Shown here one piece after another: positions 9,624 through 19,245 of a DNA stretch of 64,000 bases. Source of the stretch: AP-15 sp963795485 (lineage in GTDB: Bacteria > Pseudomonadota > Alphaproteobacteria > ATCC43930 > CGMCC-115725); NCBI GenBank assembly GCA_963795485.1, contig CAWCIL010000002.1, positions 62,001 to 126,000 on the forward strand, written 5' to 3'. Positions within the stretch are counted from its first letter, which is position 1, and every line of letters begins with the position of its first letter. Made by a program: the position numbers and the translations under genes. Below the pieces are notes generated by a model that did not search any database, was not told where the DNA came from, and saw nothing but the letters and a program-made list of their open reading frames with translations.

Positions 9624-10803
9624 ATGGCGTCCATTCCCGACATCGACGCGGTGCTGCGCCGCGCCGCCGAAGCGGGCGAGGTGCCGGGCGTGGTGGCGCT
9701 GGCGGCGACCCCGGACCGGGTCGTCTACGAAGGCGCCTTCGGCCGCCGCGATCTCGCCCAGGTCAGCGGGATGACCCTCGACACGATCTTTCGCATCGCG
9801 TCGATGACCAAGGCGGTGACCTCGGTCGCGGCGATGCAGCTCGTCGAAGCCGGCGAACTCGCGCTCGACCAGCCGATCGGCCGGGTGCTGCCGGAATTGG
9901 CCTCGCCGCAGGTGCTGGCCGGGTTCGATCCGGCCGGCAAGCCGCGGCTGCGCCCGGCCCGGCGGCCGATCACCTTGCGGCACCTGCTGACCCACACCGC
10001 CGGCTTCGGCTACGAAATGCTGAGCTCCGAGCTGATCCGCTACATCCATCGCACCGGCACGCCCTCGACCAGCACCGGCAAGCTCGCCTCGCTGCAATCT
10101 GCCCCTGCTGTTCGATCCCGGCGAGCGCTGGGAATACGGCATCAGCATCGACTGGGTCGGCCGCGCCGTCGAAGCGGCGAGCGGCAAGCCGCTCGATGCC
10201 TATTTTCGTGAGCATATTTTCGACCCGCTCGGCATGAGCGACACCGGGTTCGAGCTGTCGCCGGAGCAGACCTCGCGGCTGGCACGGGTGCATCAGCGCC
10301 GCAAGGACGGATCGCTAGAGCCGATCACGATGGACATGCCGCCCGGGAAACCGGAGTTCTGGGCCGGCGGGGGCGGGCTCTACTCGACCGGGCGGGATTA
10401 TCTGAAGTTTCTGCAAATGGTGCTGAATCACGGGCGCGTCGGCGATGCCAGGCTGCTGCGGCCGGAAAGCGTGGCGGCGATGGCCGCAAACCAAACCGGC
10501 GATCTCGACGCCGGGATCATGCGGACGGCGATGCCGGAGCGGACCAATGATTTTGCGCTGTTTCCCGGCATGCGCTGCCAATGGGGGCTGGGCTGGATGA
10601 TCACGCCGCTTCCGGGCCCCAACGGCCGCAGCGCCGGCAGCCTGGCCTGGGGCGGCATCTTCAACAGCTATTACTGGATCGATCCGGCAAAACATATCGC
10701 CGGCGTGATCCTGAGCCAGTTCCTGCCGTTCGCCGATCCCCGCGCCCTCGCCCTTTCCGGCGCGTTCGAGCGCGGTGTATACGACGCATTGCGGCCGGCG
10801 TGA
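9624..10803 (+). CDS. Beta-lactamase-fold serine hydrolase (class C-like), frameshifted
   Basis: ATG 9624 lies 10 bases after the ThDP enzyme, preceded by GAGGAG. The nucleophile motif SMTK is at residues 60-63 in IFRIASMTKAVTS. LRHLLTHTAGFGYEM, DYLKFLQMVLNHG and GLGWMI are typical of esterase/EstB-like members. The frame changes near 10098, after which LLFDPGERWEYGISIDW continues. The second motif (Y-x-N in true class C enzymes) reads WEYGIS, so this is more likely an esterase or amidase than an antibiotic resistance enzyme. No signal peptide is present, so the protein is probably cytoplasmic and works with the upstream ThDP enzyme. Confidence 0.8.
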
Positions 10804-10837
10804 TCGCTTCTAGCTCGGCCGGGCAAAAGATCTGGAC

Positions 10838-11191
10838 ATGATCGGCTCGCTCGATACCCACGAGAGCGTGAAGAGCCTCACTGCTGCCGGCTTTACCGAT
10901 GCCCAAGCCGAGGCGCTTACGGCAGTGGTCAAGGCCGCTGTCGACATCGATCTCACCAACATCGCGACACGGACCGATATCGCCGATTTGCGGGGTGAAC
11001 TCTCGACCGAAGTTGCCAATTTACGACGTGAGATTTCGACCGAGGTAACAAATTTGCGACGTGAAATTACCCAACTCGAGCTCCGGCTCATCAAATGGGT
11101 TATCGGCACCGGAATCACCGCGACTCTGGTGGTTGGCGGTATGCTCTGGACCGCGGTGCAGGTCTTGCTGCGGGCGTTCCCGCATTCTTAG
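10838..11191 (+). CDS. DUF1640-like coiled-coil membrane protein
   Basis: The protein is 117 residues. The N-terminal part (HESVKSLTAAGFTDAQAEAL) is followed by a coiled coil with an internal near-repeat, STEVANLRREI then STEVTNLRREI. One C-terminal membrane helix follows, VIGTGITATLVVGGMLW at about residues 89-110. This is the arrangement of the CCDC90/DUF1640 family. Bacterial members have no settled function; mitochondrial relatives regulate the calcium uniporter. It stands alone between the hydrolase and the ABC-F gene. Confidence 0.75.
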   Translation: MIGSLDTHESVKSLTAAGFTDAQAEALTAVVKAAVDIDLTNIATRTDIADLRGELSTEVANLRREISTEVTNLRREITQLELRLIKWVIGTGITATLVVGGMLWTAVQVLLRAFPHS

Positions 11192-11276
11192 GTGGTCGGG
11201 CTCAGGCGGCGATGCAGGTCCTCGCCGATGCATGCCATTGCCCAGGCGTACGGCCGCTTCATGATATAAGGCGGCG

Positions 11277-13156
<1,880 letters not shown>

Positions 13157-13454
13157 ACGGGCCCAAACCTCAAGACCCACGCCGGCGCGCCGCGGATTTT
13201 CCCCGACAAATTGCTCGCGGCGAGGTCGGAGGGCGCGGCGGGCCGTCCGCGGACACAATTGGCGCGCAAGAACCGCGCCGCGGCCGCGCGGCCGATGGCC
13301 GCATACCGGCGCAACCATCCTGATGGACTTTGACAGGCCCACCCGAAACAGTCTATCTCAGAGGCTTGTCAGGGGTACTCTCGAATTGGGTTGGGGCGCC
13401 GCAGGCGAGGTGTGAGAGTCGCTGGATCGCGGCCCTCTGGGAGCAGACATTGCC
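13157..13454. other. Intergenic region
   Basis: About 300 bases lie between the ABC-F gene and the next gene. I see no gene, terminator or clear promoter apart from a GGGAG ribosome-binding site close to 13455. Confidence 0.4.
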
Positions 13455-14054
13455 ATGGCCGACAGTCCCGCGATCACGGAGCGCAACCTAGAAGCGACGA
13501 CCAACATTTCGCTGAAGCGGGAGCCGGTCTGCTTCGCCTTTCTGTCGGCGCGCTCGGTCTCCTCGCCGATGCCGATCAATTCGATCAACCTCGATCTCGC
13601 CTCCGCCGATTACTTCGACGGACGAGCCTCGTTATGGGCCGCGCTGGAAATGCGCTCTGCGGTCAGCAACGAGCATCCCACCGCGTTGCTCGGGTTCGAC
13701 GAGACCTTTTTGCGCCCGTTCGCGCGCGCCCTGATCGAGGCCGCGACGACCCGCGCCGCCTACCGCATGACGATCTTGCAGGAAGCAGCGAATTCCGAAC
13801 GCTGCCGCGTCGTCGAATATGTGACCGGTCCCGGCAAGCCGCTGCAGGAACTGGTGCTGCAGCCTTTCGACAACGTCGTGCTGATCAGCGCGGCGAGTGC
13901 CAAGGACAGCGACGAAACCCTGTTCCAGCTGCCGAGGACCGACAGCTTTCTGCGTGCTTTCGCCAAGATGACCTATGTCGCCGATCAGACCTTGCACGAT
14001 CTGCTCGACGATCTGGAACGTGTCGCCCGCCACCGCAAACCGGTAACGGGCTGA
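13455..14054 (+). CDS. Hypothetical protein, 199 residues, family not recognised
   Basis: ATG 13455 is preceded by GGGAG. The sequence is soluble, with no signal peptide or membrane segment. An N-terminal stretch (VCFAFLSARSVSSPMPINSI) leads into an alpha/beta pattern (LLGFDETFLRPFARALIEAA, CRVVEYVTGPGKPLQELV, PFDNVVLISAASAKDSDETL) and a helical tail. Codon use fits the surrounding genes and the frame is uninterrupted for 600 bases. The spacing of FDETFLRPF and the later strands vaguely recalls PAS/LOV-type or HWE-associated sensory folds, but this is only an impression. Confidence 0.6.
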   Translation: MADSPAITERNLEATTNISLKREPVCFAFLSARSVSSPMPINSINLDLASADYFDGRASLWAALEMRSAVSNEHPTALLGFDETFLRPFARALIEAATTRAAYRMTILQEAANSERCRVVEYVTGPGKPLQELVLQPFDNVVLISAASAKDSDETLFQLPRTDSFLRAFAKMTYVADQTLHDLLDDLERVARHRKPVTG

Positions 14055-14093
14055 CACTCTGTCAAGCGCAGCGCCAGATTAGAGGCGAGCGGC

Positions 14094-14591
14094 TTATTGC
14101 GGTTGCGACGGTGGGATGTAACCCGAGCCGGAAGGCTTGGGGCCCGGCTGCCGTCCTCCTCCTTGCTGCATCGGCATCGCCTCGCCGCCGGCAGGCCCCC
14201 CTTGTGGCGCCATAGCCCCGGGGTTGCCCTGAATTCGAGCGAGTTCGGCGCGGTTGAGTTGCGCTGTCGTGTCCCCGGCAGCGCGCGGACCGTGATGGAT
14301 CATCCGGCCGTGCATGTGGTGGTAGTGCCGCATATGGGCCTGCCGGTGCATCGGCGGCATCGCTGAATTCGGCGCCGAGCCCGATGGCATCGCCGCCGGA
14401 GGCATCGCCGCCGGTGCGGGCTCCGCGGCCGGCGGTGGGGCGCCGCCGCTGCTGTAAGGGGTCAGGCCCGGTCCGCCCGGGTTCGGGCCGGGAGTATTCA
14501 CCGAGTTTCCGCCACTGGGGTTCTGCGCCCATGCTGGCGCGGCAATCACGAGCGCGGCTGCGATCGCAACGCCGTTCAACAGATGCTTCAT
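14094..14591 (-). CDS. Secreted Pro/Gly/His-rich small protein
   Basis: ATG 14591 gives MKHLLNGVAIAAALVIAAPAWAQ, a textbook Sec signal peptide ending AWA-Q. The mature part is low-complexity: Pro/Gly/Ala-rich, with a His/Met cluster (PMHRQAHMRHYHHMHGRMIH) that could bind metal, and MPMQQGGGRQPGPKPSGSGY at the end. It is about 165 residues. No homologous domain is recognised. An exported, possibly periplasmic, metal-binding or envelope-stress protein is a reasonable guess. Confidence 0.6.
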   Translation of the reverse strand: MKHLLNGVAIAAALVIAAPAWAQNPSGGNSVNTPGPNPGGPGLTPYSSGGAPPPAAEPAPAAMPPAAMPSGSAPNSAMPPMHRQAHMRHYHHMHGRMIHHGPRAAGDTTAQLNRAELARIQGNPGAMAPQGGPAGGEAMPMQQGGGRQPGPKPSGSGYIPPSQPQ

Positions 14592-15230
14592 TCCTGTGAT
14601 CCTTTGTAGCAGTTCCGGATTGACCAACTGTAACGCACGCTCGTTCCACCCCAAAGGGTCTCGCCCCGGCCGCGGTGAGAACGACACAAGATGCCGATCG
14701 GTTCCGCAGACGCGCAACTTTCCGGTGTCGCGCGTTCCCCCGGCCAACGACCGATAATATGACTGCGCTCGTCTTCTTTCAAGCGCCGGGGTAGCTCAAA
14801 ACGCACGAGAATAACGGGAAAAGCGAGAAAGTTCGGTCTCTTTGCCCGCCGGTCATTGCGAACGACCCGGCCCCGAGCGGGTCGTTCCCGCACATCCTGC
14901 TCGAACACCGATGCGAACGCGATGCGTTTTATGCGTCAATTTTCGGCGTACCCACTGCCGCACCGACGGGGCGGTAGTCGCTGGCCGAGAGCGATGCTGT
15001 GGGCCGAGGTTTTGCTACCCCGTCCCTCAAAGCGGTTGCCGGATCTCGAGGATGCGGGTCAGCCGGCATCATGCTCATCGATCGGGTCATTCGAGGAGCC
15101 TGGCCGGAGGCTGCGACAGCCACTGTCGTATTGCCGCAATCCGAGTGGCGGACTTCGTAGCGGGTTTATCCGAGCGCGGCAGCAATCCCGCGTTAATCGA
15201 TAAGCATCGCAACACTCAGCAGCCGCCGTG
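14592..15230. other. Long intergenic region with a 10-bp inverted repeat
   Basis: No gene is supported in about 640 bases. It should contain the promoter of the histidine-rich protein. A perfect inverted repeat, GAACGACCCG at 14860-14869 and CGGGTCGTTC at 14878-14887, has an 8-base loop and no T tract. It may be an operator or a terminator remnant. Confidence 0.4.
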
Positions 15231-15260
15231 CAAAAAAAAGCCGCGGCGAGGGCCGCGGCC
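15231..15260 (-). terminator. Rho-independent terminator of the OmpA-like gene
   Basis: On the bottom strand GCCGCGGC pairs with GCCGCGGC around a short loop (15240-15259), followed by eight T (15232-15239 top-strand A run). It lies 50 bases after the stop of the OmpA-like gene. A second hairpin with CCTGGGA/TCCCAGG arms lies between it and the stop (15264-15291). Confidence 0.85.
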
Positions 15261-15309
15261 GTGCCTGGGACCCTCGCGAAAGGATCCCAGGAAGCGGACG
15301 AAACGCGGG

Positions 15310-16431
15310 TTACGGGAAGACGATCTCGACGCGCCGGTTCTGCGGTTCGCGGACCCCGAGTGGCGTCGGAACCCGAGGATCGTTCATGCCGCGACCGGTG
15401 ACGATCATTTCGTTGCGAGGCACGCCCAACCGCTCGAGGACGACCGCCACGGCGTTTGCGCGCCGCTCGGAAAGCCGCTGGTTGTAGCCCGCGGAGCCGG
15501 ACAGATCGGTGTAGCCGGTGACCTGGATCTGCACCGCGCCGCCCGCCCGGTAATGGTCTGCCGCGGCCTGCAAGATCTGCATGCCCTCGGGCGTGATGTT
15601 GTACCTATCCCAGTCGAAGAACACCAGGTAGACCTGATGCGGCGGCGGTGGTGGCGGCGCCTGGGGCGCCGGCGGAGGTGCTACCGGCGGCGGAGCGCCG
15701 AACATCATCGTCAAGCTGGCGACGACGTTCTGCGTGCTGTAGCCGCTCTTGTAGCTGATGCCCCCGCAGCAAACGCCCGCCTTGGACGTGCCCTTGTTGC
15801 TGAGGGTGAAATCTGGAGTCGCCAGGTACCGGTAATCGATATCGAGGGCCAGCGCCGGGTTGATCATATAGCGGACGCCCGCGATCCCCTGATAGCCGAA
15901 CTCCCAGGTGTTGCCGTTGAGCGAGGTGAACCCGGTGGTGAAAAACGGCGACCCCTTCGGCAGCGTGCCTTTGAGCGACACCCCGTCATCGATGTTTACG
16001 GCACCGATGCCGGCCCCGATATGCGGCGTGATCGGCCAACCAAACGTGAAATCATAAATCGCGTTGGTCATGATCGCGTTCGAGTGGCGATTGCCATTGA
16101 ACAAGTTGCTGTTCCCGCCGAAACTCGATAGCGAGTTGTTCCGGTAGCTGTATTCCTCCTCGAACCGCCACGGGCCCCACGCGTACCCGCCGCGAACTCC
16201 GACATTGAACCCCGAGTTGAAGTTCTCCTTCGGGTTGAACCCTACCTTACCGACGTGGAAATGGTCCTCGTGGCTCTGCAGCTGGGTCCACCCGCCTTCC
16301 GGACCCAGATAGAACGCCCCCGGCGGAAAGGGCCCGAATAGGCTCAGATTCCCCAACTGAGCGTGCGCCTGGACGCCACCGAGCGCCACGGCAAGCGCTA
16401 CGCCGGCCCCTAGCAGACAGCGATTTGTCAT
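15310..16431 (-). CDS. OmpA-family outer membrane protein with peptidoglycan-binding domain
   Basis: The protein is 373 residues. A signal peptide (MTNRCLLGAGVALAVALGG to AHAQ, about 1-24) is followed by an eight-strand beta-barrel (AFYLGPEGGWTQLQSHEDHF, GFNVGVRGGYAWGPWRFEEE, WEFGYQGIAGVRYMI). A proline-rich linker (about 250-270) leads to a C-terminal OmpA domain with VTGYTDLSGSAGYNQRLSERR, the NxxLSxxRA-type peptidoglycan motif, and GMNDPRVPTP. An unusual CC pair occurs in the last barrel loop (GVCCGG). It anchors the outer membrane to the cell wall. The ribosome-binding site GGAGGTAAGGG lies directly before ATG 16431. The gene is monocistronic, with its own terminator. Confidence 0.92.
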   Translation of the reverse strand: MTNRCLLGAGVALAVALGGVQAHAQLGNLSLFGPFPPGAFYLGPEGGWTQLQSHEDHFHVGKVGFNPKENFNSGFNVGVRGGYAWGPWRFEEEYSYRNNSLSSFGGNSNLFNGNRHSNAIMTNAIYDFTFGWPITPHIGAGIGAVNIDDGVSLKGTLPKGSPFFTTGFTSLNGNTWEFGYQGIAGVRYMINPALALDIDYRYLATPDFTLSNKGTSKAGVCCGGISYKSGYSTQNVVASLTMMFGAPPPVAPPPAPQAPPPPPPHQVYLVFFDWDRYNITPEGMQILQAAADHYRAGGAVQIQVTGYTDLSGSAGYNQRLSERRANAVAVVLERLGVPRNEMIVTGRGMNDPRVPTPLGVREPQNRRVEIVFP

Positions 16432-16791
16432 CCCTTACCTCCGGCCGCAGAATACGCGTGTGACGATGGTCGTCACGCCACCGTTAGCGGATCTTCTCCA
16501 TCTACTGCCCCGATGGCAACCGGTTTTTGCTGTAACCAAGCCGCGTGCCGAAAAATCTTTGCAGAACACGGAGTGTCGCGACATTTCTGCAACAACTCGA
16601 TTAAGACTCCGCTATTTCCCTTTGGTCACGCTGCGCTTTTTTTGCAACATCAGCACCGGATCCGCGATTTTTCTGGTATCTGGCGGGTCCGGGCTGGAAC
16701 CGGGGCGGGCAATCCGGCGTTGTCGCCACCCTGCGCGCGGCGCCGCCCGGAGTCTCGCGTCCTATTCAACGTGCGGTGAAATGGGCGAGGC
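16432..16791. other. Intergenic region upstream of the OmpA-like gene
   Basis: About 360 bases are less GC-rich than the flanks and contain several T and A runs. This region must hold the OmpA promoter on the bottom strand. I see no gene and no box pair clear enough to call. Confidence 0.4.
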
Positions 16792-18477
16792 TCAGGGATC
16801 GATCAGCACGCCGGGATTGAGCAACGCCTGCGGATCGAGTGCACGCTTTGCCGCCCGCAGCGCCGCCGCGAACAAGTCCGGCCGCTGCCGATCGTACCAC
16901 GGGCGGTGGTCGCGGCCGACCGCGTGATGATGGGTGATGGTGCCGCCGCCGGCGATCAGCGCGTCGCCGGCGGCAGTCTTGATTGCGCGCCATTGCTGCT
17001 CGAGCTCGCCGTGCCGGCCGAGCGCGTGGAACGAGAAGTATGGCGCCGGTCCGTCCGGGTAGACATGGGTGAAGCGGCAGGTGACTTGGCCCGGCCGGCC
17101 GGTCGCCTCGCGGATCGCCGCTTCGGTCCCGGCCTTGACCTGGTCGTGGAAGCCCTCGAATCGGTCCCAGGTGATCGCGGTCTCGAAGGTGTCGGCGATG
17201 ATCCCGCGTCGGATCATGCGCTCGCGGGCAAAAGGCATCCGGATGAAGGCGGTGCGCCACAACTCGGCGGCGCCGTCGCGATGGGCGTCGCGCTCGCCGG
17301 CCCGTTCCGGCGTGCCGCCATGATCGGCGCAGCATTCGAGCGCGCGGGCGATCCAGGCGTCGAGCGCGTGGTCGGCCGATTCGAAGGCCAGCACCATGAT
17401 CGCCGCGCGGCCGTCGCCGGCGCCGGTGTTCGCCGCCTCCTGCGGGTCGATGATGCGGCAGTTCGCCGGGTACAGCCCGGCTTGGGCGATCGCCCTGACC
17501 GCGCGCGCAGCGGCGAACAAATCGGCGAAGCGGACCGCGCCGCCGGCGCGAAAGCGCGGCCGGTCCTGCAGTCGCATCCACGCCTCGGTGATGACGCCGA
17601 GAATCCCTTCCGAGCCGATCAGCATACGGTCGGGACTGGGCCCGGCGCCGGAGCCCGGCAGCCGCCGGGTCTCGAGCGGACCCTGCGGGGTCAGCATGCG
17701 GATGCTTTCGACAAAATCATCGATATGGGTATAGAGACTGGCGAAATGACCGCCCGACCGGGTCGCGATCCAGCCGCCGAGGGTCGAATATTCGAAGCTC
17801 TGCGGGAAATGGCGCAGGCTCAGCCCGTGCGGCCGCAATTGGGCTTCGAGCGCCGGGCCGAACACCCCGGCCTCGATGCGCGCCGCGCGCGACGTCCGGT
17901 CGATCTCCAGAACCCGGTCCAAATGGCGCAGGTCGAGGCTGAGCGCCGCCTTTTTTCCAGTGCCCTCGACCCCCGCCTCGACCCCGCCGACGACGCTGCT
18001 GCCGGCGCCGAACGGGATCACCGCGGCGTCTTCGCTGCCCGCCCAGTCGATCAGCGCGGCAATTTCGGCTTCGCTCTTCGGATAGGCGACGAGATCGGGA
18101 GCAGCGGTGTAATCGCCGCGGAGTCCGCGCACGTAGTCCCGAAAGGATTTGCCATAGGTATGGGCGGCGCGGTCGTAGGCCGCCGTCGAGCACAGTCCGG
18201 AGAGCACACTCGGCGGCGCGATGCGCGGCGCTTGCAGCCGGATATCGACGAGCGGCGGCGGCGCCATTTCTTCGAACTCGTCGACGCCAAAGAGCCGACG
18301 ATAGCGGTCGAGGGCAGCGTCCTCTTCCGCCTGCGTGATCCCTTCGCCTTCGCGACCCCAGCCGAAATGTTTCAGCCGCGCCTCGGTCGTTCCGCTCGCT
18401 CCCGCCATTCCGCCAGCTCCCGGCATTCCGCCCGCTCTCCGCAACTCGACTGCGCCCGGCGTCACCCGGTCGGACAT
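16792..18477 (-). CDS. FAD-binding oxidase, alkyldihydroxyacetonephosphate-synthase-like
   Basis: This is a VAO-family flavoprotein of about 560 residues. RLKHFGWGREGEG near the N-terminus resembles the start of ADHAPS-like enzymes. The FAD-binding domain has AAVIPFGAGSSVVGGVEAG and SFEYSTLGGWIATRSGGHFA. The cap domain ends in GGTITHHHAVGRDHRPWY, the His-rich active-site loop characteristic of alkylglycerone-phosphate synthases, followed by ALDPQALLNPGVL. In eukaryotes the enzyme makes ether lipids; bacterial homologues have mostly untested substrates. ATG 18477 is preferred; a TTG lies 15 bases upstream. The Gly/Ala/Met-rich N-terminus suggests the true start could be later still. Confidence 0.85.
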   Translation of the reverse strand: MSDRVTPGAVELRRAGGMPGAGGMAGASGTTEARLKHFGWGREGEGITQAEEDAALDRYRRLFGVDEFEEMAPPPLVDIRLQAPRIAPPSVLSGLCSTAAYDRAAHTYGKSFRDYVRGLRGDYTAAPDLVAYPKSEAEIAALIDWAGSEDAAVIPFGAGSSVVGGVEAGVEGTGKKAALSLDLRHLDRVLEIDRTSRAARIEAGVFGPALEAQLRPHGLSLRHFPQSFEYSTLGGWIATRSGGHFASLYTHIDDFVESIRMLTPQGPLETRRLPGSGAGPSPDRMLIGSEGILGVITEAWMRLQDRPRFRAGGAVRFADLFAAARAVRAIAQAGLYPANCRIIDPQEAANTGAGDGRAAIMVLAFESADHALDAWIARALECCADHGGTPERAGERDAHRDGAAELWRTAFIRMPFARERMIRRGIIADTFETAITWDRFEGFHDQVKAGTEAAIREATGRPGQVTCRFTHVYPDGPAPYFSFHALGRHGELEQQWRAIKTAAGDALIAGGGTITHHHAVGRDHRPWYDRQRPDLFAAALRAAKRALDPQALLNPGVLIDP

Positions 18478-18842
18478 CGATCGCTGCGACAATAAACCGT
18501 GGCCCGGAGCCGGGCCAAGTTGCCGCCGTGCACGTCAACCGAAATGTGAGCCAGCAAGTTTCCCTCGCGCCCCCGGCGAAAGCCGAACCCGCCGCTACCC
18601 CGCTCGGTCGGTCACTTGCCCTGATCGAGGCGGTCGTCCGAACAACCCCCGAAAAAACGCCGAGCATGGGGGCTCTGCTGGAGCCTGTCCGCGGGCCGGC
18701 TAACGGCCGGACCCCCTGGGCCGGGAAGCGGAATGGAGGGTCCGATCGCGGCCACGACCAGTCCGAGGCCAACGGGATTACCGACTCGGTGATTGGGATT
18801 TGGGGACAGGCCGGCCGCGGCTGCCTCGATCGAAGCGGCGGT
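18478..18842. other. Intergenic region
   Basis: About 365 bases lie between two bottom-strand genes. No gene is supported. No terminator with a T tract or recognisable promoter was found. Confidence 0.35.
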
Positions 18843-19097
18843 TCAACCCGACAGAAAACCGCCGCGATCCGGCGCGCGCGCTGCCGCCAACGCTTCGTCC
18901 ACCGTTCCGCTGAACTGCCGGGCAAAGGCGTCGGCTTCCGCCGTCGCCTTGAAGTCGATGCGCACCAGCACCCCCGCGGCGCTGTCGCGACAGCGAAAGC
19001 TCGACGGCTCGAAGCGGCGCTCATCGAGCCAAACCCGCATTGCTGCCATTTGCGCCGACAGCTCGCTCGATTTCACAGGCAGAACCACGGTGCGCAT
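18843..19097 (-). CDS. Small conserved-looking hypothetical protein, 84 residues
   Basis: ATG 19097 gives MRTVVLPVKSSELSAQMAAM, then RVWLDERRFEPSSFRC, GVLVRIDFKATAEADAFARQ and a short tail. The alternation of strand and helix (beta-alpha-beta-alpha) and normal codon use argue that it is real. I do not know its family. It lies 150 bases downstream of nrdJ on the same strand and might be cotranscribed. Confidence 0.55.
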   Translation of the reverse strand: MRTVVLPVKSSELSAQMAAMRVWLDERRFEPSSFRCRDSAAGVLVRIDFKATAEADAFARQFSGTVDEALAAARAPDRGGFLSG

Positions 19098-19245
19098 ATC
19101 GATGCTCGGGTAGTTGCTCCCGCGGCGATTGTACCAGCCGCCGGCGGGCGGCGCCGCGACAAATCCCGACGCTCATGCTTTTGCCACAGCCGATGCGAAG
19201 CTCGGAAGACCCGTGCCTGTCAACACGGACCAGCTCGTCCCGGCA

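Noticed and set aside
9624..10803. Antibiotic-resistance beta-lactamase
   Set aside because: There is no export signal, the Y-x-N motif is not standard, and the operon context is a cytoplasmic ThDP enzyme, so a metabolic hydrolase is more likely.
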